47,318 bases of DNA from assembly GCA_003142615.1 (NCBI GenBank), contig PLMW01000009.1, positions 32,501-79,818 of the forward strand. Direction: 5' to 3'. Below, one piece after another: positions 25,046 to 33,435 of this stretch (the first letter of the stretch is position 1; each line of letters starts with the position of its first letter). Both the position numbers and the translations under genes were made by a program. The notes under the pieces were generated by a model. That model was not told the DNA's origin, ran no database searches, and was given only the letters and a program-made list of their open reading frames with translations. The DNA is from Opitutia bacterium (GTDB lineage Bacteria; Verrucomicrobiota; Verrucomicrobiia; Opitutales; Opitutaceae).

Positions 25046-26044
25046 ATGCACCCAGCGTCCTTACCCGCCCCGGCCCGGCTCGCCGCGTTGACCGCGATGC
25101 TGGCGCTCCTGCCACTTGCCGCGGCGGGCGATTTCCTGCCCGCCATCGTTTACGATTTCGGCGGCAAGTTCGACCGTTCCTTCAACCAGTCCGCCAGCGA
25201 GGGGGCGGAGCGTTTCAAGAAGGAAACCGGCATCGCCTTCCGCGAGTTCGAGATCACCAACGCCGCGCAGCGTGAGCAGGTGATGACCCAGTTCGCCCGG
25301 CGCGGCGTGGCGATCATTGTGGCGGTCGGCTTCACGCAGGCCTCGGCCGTCGAAAAGGTCGCGAAGGAGTTTCCCGCCGTGAAGTTCACGATCATCGACG
25401 GCACCGTCGACCTGCCGAACGTCCAGTCGGTCAACTTCCGCGAGCAGGAGTCGTCGTTTCTCTGCGGCATGCTCGCCGCGCTAGCCTCGAAGACCGGCCG
25501 GGTTGGCTTCGTCGGCGGCATGGATATTCCGCTCATCCGCAAGTTCGCGCTGGGCTACCGCGCCGGCGCCCAATACGTGAATCCGGGCATCGAGGTGTTT
25601 GAAAACATGACCGGCACCACCCCCGCGGCGTGGGGCGACCCCACCAAGGGCGCCGAGCTCGCCCGGAGCCAGTTCGGGCGCGGCGCCGACGTCATCTTTC
25701 ATGCCGCCGGCGCCACCGGCATCGGCGTGATGCAGGCCGCCAGGGACGAGGGTAGGTTCAGCATCGGCTGCGACAGCAATCAGAATTATCTCCACCCCGG
25801 CAGCGTGCTCACCTCCGCCGTGAAGCGCGTGGATGTGGCCGTTTACCGCGCGTTCATGGACGCCAAAAACGGCACGTGGCAGGCCGGGCCGCTCTTCCTC
25901 GGGCTGGCGGAGAACGGCGTGGACTGGGCGCTCGACGAGCACAACCGCCCACTCGTCACCCCCGAGATGGAGCAGCGCGTCAACCAGGCGCGCGCCGACA
26001 TCATCAGTGGCAAGGTGAAGGTCCCCGAATACAGGGCGCCGTGA
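25046..26044 (+). CDS. BMP-family substrate-binding protein of nucleoside ABC transporter
   Basis: This 332-aa periplasmic binding protein is of the BMP/Med family (PnrA, NupN), which captures purine nucleosides. The mature part starts at FLPAIVYDFGGKFDRSFNQS, the family's nucleoside-binding N-terminus, and continues with IVAVGFTQAS, NFREQESSFLCGMLA and IFHAAGATGIGVMQAA. The signal peptide ends near LAAAGD and lacks a lipobox Cys, so it is soluble rather than a lipoprotein as in Firmicutes and spirochaetes. It is first of four transporter genes; its TGA overlaps the GTG start of the ATPase gene. Confidence 0.93.
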   Translation: MHPASLPAPARLAALTAMLALLPLAAAGDFLPAIVYDFGGKFDRSFNQSASEGAERFKKETGIAFREFEITNAAQREQVMTQFARRGVAIIVAVGFTQASAVEKVAKEFPAVKFTIIDGTVDLPNVQSVNFREQESSFLCGMLAALASKTGRVGFVGGMDIPLIRKFALGYRAGAQYVNPGIEVFENMTGTTPAAWGDPTKGAELARSQFGRGADVIFHAAGATGIGVMQAARDEGRFSIGCDSNQNYLHPGSVLTSAVKRVDVAVYRAFMDAKNGTWQAGPLFLGLAENGVDWALDEHNRPLVTPEMEQRVNQARADIISGKVKVPEYRAP

Positions 26045-27618
26045 GCGCGGTGCGTACGGATCCTCCGGCGGCATCGGCCAGCCCGGTGCGTGACACGCCC
26101 CCGGCGCTGGAGCTGCGCGGCATCGACAAGCGTTTCGGCCCGGTGCACGCCAACCGGGGGGTCTCCTTCGCCATCGCGCGCGGCACCGTGCATGGGATCG
26201 TCGGCGAGAACGGCGCGGGCAAGTCCACGCTGATGAACATCGTTTATGGCTTTCACCGGGCCGACGCCGGCGAGGTCTGGGTGCATGGCCGCCGTGTCGA
26301 CCTCCTCCGCCCGCACGACGCGATCGCCGCCGGCATCGGCATGGTGCACCAGCACTTCATGCTCGTGGACAATTTCACGGTGCTGGAGAACGTCGTGCTC
26401 GGCGTCGAGGGCGGCCGGCGGCTGGCGGACGGCCTCGCCCGCGCCCGCGCCGAGCTCGAGCGCATCGCCCGGGACTACGGCCTCGCCGTGCCGCTCGACG
26501 CCGTGGTGGAGCATCTGCCAGTCGGCCTGCAGCAACGTGTGGAAATTCTGAAGGCGCTCTACCGCCGGGCGGAGATTCTCATCCTCGACGAGCCGACCGC
26601 GGTGCTCACGCCGCAGGAGACCGACCAGCTCTTCCGCATGCTCGCCCGGCTGCGGGAGCAGGGGAAAACCGTGATTCTCGTCACCCACAAGCTCCGCGAG
26701 ATCATGGCTGTCACCGACCGCGTCACCGTCCTGCGCCAGGGCGCCGTCGTGCATGAAACGGCCACGCGCGAAACTTCCGAGCGGACGCTGGCCGAGAAAA
26801 TGGTCGGCCGGGCGGTCTCCCTGCAGGTCGAAAAAACCCCCGCCCGGCCCGGCGGCGTGCTGCTGGCGGTGCAGGACCTCGAGGTGCGCGACCGCTTCGG
26901 GGTGACGCGCGTCAGGCGGGCGAGCTTCGAACTGCGCGCGGGAGAAATCCTCGGCATCGCCGGCGTGGCCGGCAACGGCCAGTCGGAACTGCTTGAGGCG
27001 CTGGCCGGCATCCTCACGCCGAGCCGCGGCGAGATCGTCTTCAAGGGCGCGGCCCTCGTGCGCGGCGGACTCGGCCCGCGCGCCCGGCGCCGGCTCGGCC
27101 TCGCGCATGTGCCCGAGGACCGGCTGCGCATGGGCACCGTGGCCGCGTTTTCCGCGCAGGCCAACGCGATCCTGGGTTATCACGACCAGCCCGCCTACAA
27201 CCGCGGCGGCCTGCTGCGCGGGACCGCCATCCAGGCCGGCTGCGCGCGCAAAATGCGCGACTACGACGTACGCCCGCCCGACCCCGGACTGCGTCTTTCC
27301 GCGTTTTCCGGCGGCAACCAGCAGAAGCTCGTCCTCGCCCGCGAGATCGACTGCGATCCGCAGGTGCTGCTTGTCGGCCAGCCGACGCGCGGGGTGGACA
27401 TTGGCGCGGTCGAGTTCATCCATCGGCGCCTTGTCCGGCTGCGCGATGCGGGCAAGGCACTGCTGCTGGTGTCGGTCGAACTCGATGAAATCCTCGGCCT
27501 CGCCGACCGCATTCTCGTGATGTTCAACGGCGAGATCGTCGGCGAAGTCGCGTCAGCCGACGCCACCGAGGGAAAGCTGGGCCTGATGATGGCCGGCGTG
27601 AAGGAGGAATCTGTATGA
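26041..27618 (+). CDS. Nucleoside ABC transporter ATPase with two nucleotide-binding domains (NupO-like)
   Basis: This 525-aa fused ATPase is of the RbsA/NupO type. Domain 1 (about residues 22-250) has Walker A GENGAGKS, a signature region LPVGLQQRVEI and Walker B ILILDEPTA. Domain 2 (about 275-515) has the degenerate Walker A GVAGNGQSE, signature FSGGNQQK and LLVGQPTRGVD, as usual for this family, in which only one site is fully active. The GTG start at 26041 overlaps the previous stop (GTGA). A longer open frame exists but lies inside the binding-protein gene. It powers uptake through the two permeases that follow. Confidence 0.94.
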   Translation: MSAVRTDPPAASASPVRDTPPALELRGIDKRFGPVHANRGVSFAIARGTVHGIVGENGAGKSTLMNIVYGFHRADAGEVWVHGRRVDLLRPHDAIAAGIGMVHQHFMLVDNFTVLENVVLGVEGGRRLADGLARARAELERIARDYGLAVPLDAVVEHLPVGLQQRVEILKALYRRAEILILDEPTAVLTPQETDQLFRMLARLREQGKTVILVTHKLREIMAVTDRVTVLRQGAVVHETATRETSERTLAEKMVGRAVSLQVEKTPARPGGVLLAVQDLEVRDRFGVTRVRRASFELRAGEILGIAGVAGNGQSELLEALAGILTPSRGEIVFKGAALVRGGLGPRARRRLGLAHVPEDRLRMGTVAAFSAQANAILGYHDQPAYNRGGLLRGTAIQAGCARKMRDYDVRPPDPGLRLSAFSGGNQQKLVLAREIDCDPQVLLVGQPTRGVDIGAVEFIHRRLVRLRDAGKALLLVSVELDEILGLADRILVMFNGEIVGEVASADATEGKLGLMMAGVKEESV

Positions 27619-28727
27619 GCGCGCCGGGCCGCCTGCCACGCTGGGCCGATCTCGGGCTGCTTCCGATCGTCAGCCTGCTCGCCGCGCTGGCGGCTTCGGC
27701 CGCGATCATCGCCATCGTCGGCGAGAGTCCGTGGGTGGCGCTCCGGCTGATGGCGGCGGGCGCCTTCGGCTCGCAGGAGGCGGCCGGCTACACACTGTAT
27801 TATGCGACGAACTTCATCTTCACCGGCCTGGCCGTGGCCGTGGCGTTCCATGCCGGGTTGTTCAACATCGGTTGCGAGGGCCAGGCCTACGTCGGCGGGC
27901 TGGGGGTCGGCTTGGTGTGCCTGGGCCTGGATCATCACTGGCCGTTCTGGGCGATCCTGCCCGTCGCGATGTGCGCCGCGGCTGGCTTCGGCGCCGCGTG
28001 GGCGTTCATCCCAGCCTGGCTGCAGGCGCGGCGCGGCAGCCACATCGTCATCACGACGATCATGTTCAACTTCATCGCATCGGCGTTGATGACGTATCTC
28101 CTCGTCGAGGTGCTCATCAAGCCCGGCCAGCAGTCGCCGGAGACGCGCGAGTTCGCGTCCGCCGCCTGCCTGCCGTCGCTGTCCGCGTTGCTCGGCCGCC
28201 TCGGGCTTAACGTCAGCGCCTCACCGCTCAATCTCGCCTTCCTGTTCGCGCTGGCGGCGGCGGCCTTCGTCTGGGTGTTCATCTGGCACACGCGCTGGGG
28301 TTACGAGTTGCGCACGGTCGGACAGAATCCGTCGGCGGCCGTTTATGCCGGCATCTCGCCGCCGCGCATGATGCTGATCGCCATGTTGCTCTCCGGTGCG
28401 CTCGCCGGCGGGCTCGGCCTCAACGAGGTCATGGGCGTGCAGCACCGGCTGCTGCTCGATTTTCCCGGCGGGGCGGGCTTCGTGGGCATCGCGGTCGCGC
28501 TCATGGGCCGCAATCACCCGGTCGGCATTTTCCTCGCGGCTGTGCTCTTCGGCGCGCTTTACCAGGGCGGCTCGCAGCTGTCGTTTGACCTGCCGCGCAT
28601 CAACCGCGACATGGTCGTGGTCATCCAGGGGCTCGTGATCCTCGCCTGCGGCGCGCTGGAAAACCTGTTCCGCACGCCGCTCGCGGCGCTGTTTGCGCGG
28701 TGGCGCCACCCCGGGGAGGGGGAATAG
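27615..28727 (+). CDS. Nucleoside ABC transporter permease 1 (NupP-like)
   Basis: This 370-aa inner-membrane permease is of the BPD_transp_2 family, with about nine helices. Diagnostic stretches are FHAGLFNIGCEGQAYVGGLG and LRTVGQNPSAAVYAGI, the coupling loop that contacts the ATPase. A perfect Shine-Dalgarno, AAGGAGG (27601-27607), lies seven bases before the ATG, inside the end of the ATPase gene. The ATG overlaps that gene's stop by four bases. It forms a heterodimer with the next gene product. Confidence 0.93.
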   Translation: MSAPGRLPRWADLGLLPIVSLLAALAASAAIIAIVGESPWVALRLMAAGAFGSQEAAGYTLYYATNFIFTGLAVAVAFHAGLFNIGCEGQAYVGGLGVGLVCLGLDHHWPFWAILPVAMCAAAGFGAAWAFIPAWLQARRGSHIVITTIMFNFIASALMTYLLVEVLIKPGQQSPETREFASAACLPSLSALLGRLGLNVSASPLNLAFLFALAAAAFVWVFIWHTRWGYELRTVGQNPSAAVYAGISPPRMMLIAMLLSGALAGGLGLNEVMGVQHRLLLDFPGGAGFVGIAVALMGRNHPVGIFLAAVLFGALYQGGSQLSFDLPRINRDMVVVIQGLVILACGALENLFRTPLAALFARWRHPGEGE

Positions 28728-28730
28728 GCG

Positions 28731-29705
28731 ATGGAAACCTACACGCTCATCGTCCTGCTGCTGGCCGCCACCCTCCGCGTGGCCACGCCGCTGCTGCTTG
28801 CGGCGCTGGCCGGAATGTTTTCCGAGCGCTCGGGCGTGATCGACCTCGGCCTCGAGGGCAAGATGCTCGGTGCGGCGTTCGCCGCCGCGGCCGTCTCGGC
28901 GGTCACCGGCTCGGCGTGGGCGGGGCTCGCCGCGGGTGTGCTGACTTCAGTCGCGCTGGCGTTGCTCATCGGCTTTGCGTGCATCACCCACCGCGGCAAC
29001 CAGGTGGTCGCGGCCATGGCCGTGAACATCATGGTGGCCGGGCTTGGGCCGTCGCTGGCGCTCGCGTGGTTCCACCTCGGGGGACAGACGCCGCAACTCG
29101 ACGCGCCCGGCCAGCGGTTTGTCGAAATCGTCTGGCCGTGGGCCGAACGGGCGCGCGAAACGCCGTTCCCGGGATTGCTTTACGCGGAATTGCTCAGCGG
29201 CCACAGCCTTGTCGTCTATCTTGCGGCCGCGCTCGTGCCGGCCGGCGCCTGGGTGCTTTACCGGACGCGCTTCGGTCTGCGGCTGCGCGCGGTCGGCGAG
29301 AATCCGGCGGCGGTCGACACCGCCGGCATTTCGGTGAACGGCCTGCGTTACCAGGCGGTGCTGATCTCCGGCATGCTGTGCGGCGTGGCCGGTACGTATC
29401 TCTCGACGGCCGCGAGCTCGGGCTTCGTGCGCGACATGACCGCGGGCAAGGGTTACCTGGCGCTCGCCGCGCTCATCTTCGGCAAGTGGCGCCCGTACCC
29501 CACGCTCGGGGCCTGCCTGCTTTTTGCCTTCACCGACGCGCTCGCCACCCGCCTGCAGGGGGTGGCCCTGCCGCTCGTCGGCGTCATCCCCGTGCAGTTC
29601 ATTCTGGCGCTGCCGTACGTGCTCACGGTACTGTTGCTCGCCGGTTTTGTCGGCAAGGCGGTCGCGCCCAAAGCCATTGGCGTGCCGTATGCCAAGGAGC
29701 AATAA
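28731..29705 (+). CDS. Nucleoside ABC transporter permease 2 (NupQ-like)
   Basis: This second permease, 324 aa, is shorter than permease 1, as usual for NupQ. It has GMFSERSGVIDLGLEGKMLG near the start and LRAVGENPAAVDTAGI as the coupling helix, with about eight membrane segments. It starts three bases after the previous stop, with a purine-rich GGGGAGGGGG stretch upstream serving as ribosome-binding site. Together the four genes match the nupNOPQ guanosine/purine-nucleoside importer. No intracellular nucleosidase or deaminase gene is in the window. Confidence 0.93.
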   Translation: METYTLIVLLLAATLRVATPLLLAALAGMFSERSGVIDLGLEGKMLGAAFAAAAVSAVTGSAWAGLAAGVLTSVALALLIGFACITHRGNQVVAAMAVNIMVAGLGPSLALAWFHLGGQTPQLDAPGQRFVEIVWPWAERARETPFPGLLYAELLSGHSLVVYLAAALVPAGAWVLYRTRFGLRLRAVGENPAAVDTAGISVNGLRYQAVLISGMLCGVAGTYLSTAASSGFVRDMTAGKGYLALAALIFGKWRPYPTLGACLLFAFTDALATRLQGVALPLVGVIPVQFILALPYVLTVLLLAGFVGKAVAPKAIGVPYAKEQ

Positions 29706-29717
29706 AACCGGCGCATC

Positions 29718-30257
29718 ATGACTGTCCAGGAACGACTCAAAGATCATCTCGGCAAAACGCCCGACATCGCCCGGGCCGGCTGGATCGCCGCCAATGCCAC
29801 CGTCGTCGGTGACGTGACCCTCGGTCCCCGGACGAGCGTCTTCTACGGCGCGGTGCTGCGCGGTGACATCGCGCGCATCGTCGTGGGGGAGGGCACCAAC
29901 ATCCAGGACAACGCCATCGTCCACCTCGCGGACGACGGCGACGCCGTCATCGGCGCGTGGTGCACCATCGGCCACGCCGCCATCGTGCATGCCTGCATGA
30001 TCGAGGACGAGTGCCTCATCGGGATGGGCGCGACCGTGCTCGACCGCGCCCGCATCGGCGCGCGCAGCATCGTCGGCGCCAACGCGCTGGTGAAGGAGGG
30101 CTTCATCTGCCCGCCAGGCTCGCTGGTGATCGGCGTGCCGGCGAAGGTGGTGCGGTCGCTCACCCCCGAGGAGCAGGCCGGCCTGCGCCAATGGGCGGAG
30201 AAGTACGTCGAGGTCGCGCAGGCCCACGCCGCGCTTGAGAGACAGCGTCAGCCATAG
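29718..30257 (+). CDS. Gamma-carbonic anhydrase family protein
   Basis: This 179-aa left-handed beta-helix protein is made of hexapeptide repeats (for example NATVVGDVTLG). It forms a trimer with metal at the subunit interface. The three zinc/iron ligands are His69 (IVHLADDG) and His86 and His91 (GHAAIVHAC). It belongs to the YrdA/PaaY/CaiE group, whose members show carbonic anhydrase or CoA-thioesterase activity; many have weak or no CO2 hydration. It starts 12 bases after the permease gene and is probably cotranscribed, but a link with nucleoside uptake is not obvious. Confidence 0.9.
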   Translation: MTVQERLKDHLGKTPDIARAGWIAANATVVGDVTLGPRTSVFYGAVLRGDIARIVVGEGTNIQDNAIVHLADDGDAVIGAWCTIGHAAIVHACMIEDECLIGMGATVLDRARIGARSIVGANALVKEGFICPPGSLVIGVPAKVVRSLTPEEQAGLRQWAEKYVEVAQAHAALERQRQP

Positions 30258-30264
30258 CAGTAGC

Positions 30265-31587
30265 TCACTCCACCAGCTTGACCGATACCGGCGCGCGCTC
30301 GAAGTCCGTGGCGGCGAGCAGCGCCTGCGGCTGCATCCGGCCGAGGACCGTGAGCCAGCGGTCGGGGACGATTTCCAGCCGCGTGTTGAGAAAGGTTGCG
30401 ATGTCGTTGAAATAGGCCCGCGCCAGGGCGATGCGCTGCTCGGTCTCCGCGAGCTGCCGCTGCAGCGCGAGGAAGGCCGCGTCGCTCTTGAGGTTCGGGT
30501 AGGCCTCGACCACGGCGCGCAGCGCAGGGGCGCAGCCGGAGAAGTCCGGCCCGCTCACGCCAGGCGGCGTGGCGGTGAGCTGGTTGCGCAGCGCGGCCAG
30601 CGCGGTCTGCGTGGCGGCTTCGTGCGTGCGCAGCGCCGCCACGGTTTCGACGAGACGCGGGATGAGGTCGTGCCGCCGCTGCAACTGCACGTCGACGAGC
30701 GACCAGGCCTGCCGCACGCGGTTGCGCAGGCCGACGAGACTGTTGAAGGCCATCCACACCCAGCCGAGCACGGCCAGGCCAACATAAGCCGCGACCAGCT
30801 CTGCGTATGAGGGAAGGCATTCGACGAACGGCCGGTGCCACCCGCCGTGGTTGCGCAGGGCGAAGCCGCCGAGGAACGCGATGACGCCCAGCAGCGCCAG
30901 CGCCCAGATGCCGCGGCCCAGCCCGGCGCGCACCTTCTCCTCGGTGCGCGTCGAGATCAGGAACATCGGCGCCTCCTTGTTGGCGGCGATCTCGGGGGCG
31001 ATGACGTCGGCGCGTTCGCGCGCCTGGCCCACGAGATAGAGCGGCGCATGCAGTGCGATGCCGGTTTCGACGAAGCGGCGGCGGTGGTCGGAGTCGGCCA
31101 CGGCCTGCGGCGGTCCCTTGGCGTAATAGAGCGGGTTGCCGCGGTCGCAGGTGACGTCATAAAAACCGGCCGGCTCGATCTTCGCCCCGCTCGGCCGCAC
31201 GAGAATGGCGCCCGTGTCGTCCTGCAGGTAAAAGTCGGCCGCCTCCCCGCCGTCCGCCACCGTGGTCCAGCCGCTTTCGTGCCTGGTGCGCGTCTGGGAC
31301 CGGCCCTTGCTGTCGGTGTAGGTCTCGGTGACGGTGCGGGACCAGTGTTCGTCGACGCGGTAGCGGTAATGCACGCAGCGCTGGCTGCTGAGGAAGGCGG
31401 TGAGCGGCGCCTCGGCCTCGGCGGTGCCCTTCAGTTCCACCAGACCGATGAAGACGCCCTGGGTCTTGGCCGTGGGCAGGTCGTCGATCAGGCGGCGCTT
31501 CCGGCGCAGGCGCAGGCTGCCCCAGAGGAACAGCAGACCGAGGGCCATGCCGGCGGTGGGTGCGTACAGGATAACCTTCTGGTTCAT
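30265..31587 (-). CDS. GIDE-LemA fusion membrane protein
   Basis: This 440-aa protein joins two families. The N-terminal half (one helix at 4-26, then a soluble beta-rich part to about residue 230 with TAFLSSQRCVHYRYRV) matches the GIDE domain known from mitochondrial E3 ligase MUL1 and from bacterial proteins, without the RING. Two helices follow (about 235-255 and 270-292). The C-terminal half is LemA, a long antiparallel helical bundle with VRQAWSLVDVQLQRRHDLIP and RLVETVAALRTHE. LemA proteins are membrane-anchored and often linked to stress or envelope proteolysis. The start ATG at 31587 gives the first helix. It converges with the carbonic anhydrase gene, with seven bases between. Confidence 0.85.
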   Translation of the reverse strand: MNQKVILYAPTAGMALGLLFLWGSLRLRRKRRLIDDLPTAKTQGVFIGLVELKGTAEAEAPLTAFLSSQRCVHYRYRVDEHWSRTVTETYTDSKGRSQTRTRHESGWTTVADGGEAADFYLQDDTGAILVRPSGAKIEPAGFYDVTCDRGNPLYYAKGPPQAVADSDHRRRFVETGIALHAPLYLVGQARERADVIAPEIAANKEAPMFLISTRTEEKVRAGLGRGIWALALLGVIAFLGGFALRNHGGWHRPFVECLPSYAELVAAYVGLAVLGWVWMAFNSLVGLRNRVRQAWSLVDVQLQRRHDLIPRLVETVAALRTHEAATQTALAALRNQLTATPPGVSGPDFSGCAPALRAVVEAYPNLKSDAAFLALQRQLAETEQRIALARAYFNDIATFLNTRLEIVPDRWLTVLGRMQPQALLAATDFERAPVSVKLVE

Positions 31588-31752
31588 CGTTTCCGTTGTG
31601 ATCGGAAGGGACATGGCTGCCAAGCCCGCGCTGGCCGGCGCAGGGGCGGGCTTGACCGGACAGAACCGGCGGGGTTAAGGGGCAGGTTGCCCGTTTACGA
31701 ACGCGGCGCCGCGGCCGGCCCGGTCCGCCGCGGCACAACCAAGGAAACAGTC

Positions 31753-31980
31753 ATGAATGCGAATATTGGAACCGTGGATCGCGTGGTGCGAGTGGTAGTC
31801 GGTCTCGTCATCATCGGCGTGGGAATTTGCTTCCGGAGCTGGTGGGGCCTGATCGGCCTGCTGCCCCTGCTGACGGCGGTGGTGCGCTTCTGCCCGGCCT
31901 ACGTGCCGTTCGGCATCAGCACCTGCAAAACCGAGGCGCAGAAGCCGCCGATACCGCCGGGCGGCCCGAAACCGGCCTGA
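31753..31980 (+). CDS. DUF2892 small inner-membrane protein
   Basis: This 75-aa protein has two transmembrane helices (about residues 10-27 and 30-48) that include RVVRVVVGLVIIGVG and WWGLIGLLPLLTAVVRFCP. The pattern, ending FCPAYVPFGISTC, is typical of DUF2892/YgaP-like membrane domains, often fused to rhodanese domains. The two Cys of the loop (FCPAY and STC) are conserved in the family and may handle sulfane sulfur. A clear AAGGA Shine-Dalgarno (31741-31745) precedes the ATG by seven bases. It is divergent from GIDE-LemA and convergent with the cyclophilin gene. Confidence 0.88.
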   Translation: MNANIGTVDRVVRVVVGLVIIGVGICFRSWWGLIGLLPLLTAVVRFCPAYVPFGISTCKTEAQKPPIPPGGPKPA

Positions 31981-31989
31981 GGTTTCCCG

Positions 31990-32508
31990 TCACGCCGCCG
32001 GCACGAGGCGGATGCTCTCGACCGCGATGCGCTCGACGGGCTGGCTGCGCTCGCCGCCGCTCGAGGTGCACGGCACACTGGCGATGCGGTCGAGCACGTC
32101 GAGGCCCTTCACGACCTCGCCGAAGGCGGTGTACTGCCGGTCGAGGAAGCGCGCCTCGCCGTGGCAGATGAAGAACTGGCTGCCCGCGGAGTCGGGATGC
32201 GTCGAGCGGGCCATCGAGAGGACGCCGCGCACGTGCGGTTTGGCGTTGAACTCGGCCTTGAGCTTCCAGCCGGGGCCGCCGGTGCCGGCGATGCCAGTGG
32301 CGCCTTCCTTCGTGTTGGGGCAGCCGCCCTGGATCATGAAGCCCTTCATGACGCGATGAAACGCCGTGCCATCGTAAAAGCCCTCGCTGATGAGCTTCTT
32401 GAAATTCTCGACGGTCTTGGGCGCGACGTCGGGCCAGAAGGCCACGGTCATTTCTCCGTAGGCGGTCTTGATGATGGCATGTTCGACGGGTGTGGGCGGA
32501 GTGCTCAT
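31990..32508 (-). CDS. Cyclophilin-type peptidyl-prolyl isomerase
   Basis: This 172-aa single-domain cyclophilin speeds cis-trans isomerisation of Xaa-Pro bonds in folding proteins. The active-site region FHRVMKGFMIQGG contains the catalytic Arg, and AGSQFFICHG and FGEVVKGLDVLD follow. It has no signal peptide, so it is cytoplasmic (PpiB-like). The common active-site Trp is not evident, which would predict reduced cyclosporin binding. The ATG at 32508 is the only sensible start. Monocistronic, with a REP-like pair just upstream. Confidence 0.93.
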   Translation of the reverse strand: MSTPPTPVEHAIIKTAYGEMTVAFWPDVAPKTVENFKKLISEGFYDGTAFHRVMKGFMIQGGCPNTKEGATGIAGTGGPGWKLKAEFNAKPHVRGVLSMARSTHPDSAGSQFFICHGEARFLDRQYTAFGEVVKGLDVLDRIASVPCTSSGGERSQPVERIAVESIRLVPAA

Positions 32509-32577
32509 GAAGGCGCAGCAAGACGCCAGCGAGGACGGCCGGCAAGAAAGAAGACATGGCAGGAGGCGTCAGCAGAA

Positions 32578-32645
32578 TGTAGGTCGGACTTTATGCCCGA
32601 CACGTGTCTCCCGTCGTCAATGTCGGGGATAAACCCCTACCTACA
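32578..32645. repeat. REP-like palindromic pair
   Basis: Two 25-base arms, 32578-32602 (starting TGTAGGTCGGACTTTATGCC) and 32621-32645 (ending AACCCCTACCTACA), are inverted copies matching at 21 of 25 positions. Each arm is itself palindromic (GTCGG with CCGAC; GGGG with CCCC around ATAAA). The core GTAGGTCGG-CTTTATG-CCCGAC is the form of REP elements that RAYT transposases mobilise. It lies between the cyclophilin and SIS-protein genes; no RAYT gene is in the window. Confidence 0.75.
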
Positions 32646-32671
32646 AGGTGGGCGTGCTTCTCCACCAACCC

Positions 32672-33229
32672 TCACAACGCATCCGCGTCGATCAACTCGC
32701 AGAAGCAATGGATGAGGAACAGGTGCGCCTCCTGGGCGGTGCGGCCGCTGGCGCCTGGAATAATGAGCTCGCAGGTCGCCAGACCCTTCGCCTTGCCGCC
32801 GCCGCGGCCAAGGAAGGCGAGGCTCTCGAGCTTGAGCCGTTTCGCCGCCTCCAGGGCGCGCAGAATGTTCGGCGAGTTGCCGCTCGAGGTGAAGACAACC
32901 ACCAGGTCGCCCGGCTGGGCGAGACCCTCGATCTGGCGCGCAAAGACGTCGTCGAATTTGAAATCGTTGCCGATGCAGGACAGCAGCGTGCCGTCGGCGG
33001 TCAGCGCGACGGCGGGGAGGGGGCGGCGGGTCTTGAAATAGCGGCCGACGAGCTCAGTGGCGAAGTGCTGCGCCTCGGCCGCGCTGCCGCCGTTGCCGCA
33101 GAGGAGCAGCTTGTGGCCGGCCTTCAGCGTGCGGAGGATCGTGTCACCGGCGCGGTCGATCTGCGGGCGGATGGTCGGCATCGCCTCGAACGTGCGCACG
33201 GTCTCCTGCAGACAGGCGTCGAAATTCAT
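32672..33229 (-). CDS. gmhA: SIS-domain protein, sedoheptulose-7-phosphate isomerase-like
   Basis: This 185-aa SIS-fold protein resembles GmhA, which makes D-glycero-D-manno-heptose 7-phosphate for lipopolysaccharide, and DiaA, a DnaA-binding relative. The phosphosugar loop CGNGGSAAEAQHFATELVGR and the second SIS motif VFTSSGNSPNIL are intact. Catalytic Glu (AAEAQH) and His (AHLFLIHCFCE) equivalents of GmhA are present, favouring the isomerase. No other heptose-pathway gene is adjacent. The ATG at 33229 starts the usual N-terminal helix. Confidence 0.85.
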   Translation of the reverse strand: MNFDACLQETVRTFEAMPTIRPQIDRAGDTILRTLKAGHKLLLCGNGGSAAEAQHFATELVGRYFKTRRPLPAVALTADGTLLSCIGNDFKFDDVFARQIEGLAQPGDLVVVFTSSGNSPNILRALEAAKRLKLESLAFLGRGGGKAKGLATCELIIPGASGRTAQEAHLFLIHCFCELIDADAL

Positions 33230-33435
33230 GGCTTGGATTAGACAGAAGATCGCGGAGAGCGCGAAGAAATTCTTGCCGGGGAATCTCCTTTGCGAACCTG
33301 GCGGCGGCTGGTGCTTTTTGCGCCTGATATGGCCATTCCGTCCGATGTTTTGGTTGGCGGCTGCCTGCCAAGTGTTTTTGTGGCCATTCCATCTTGGGAG
33401 TTTAAAAGTGAAGCCATGTCCAACCCTGTCCGCGC

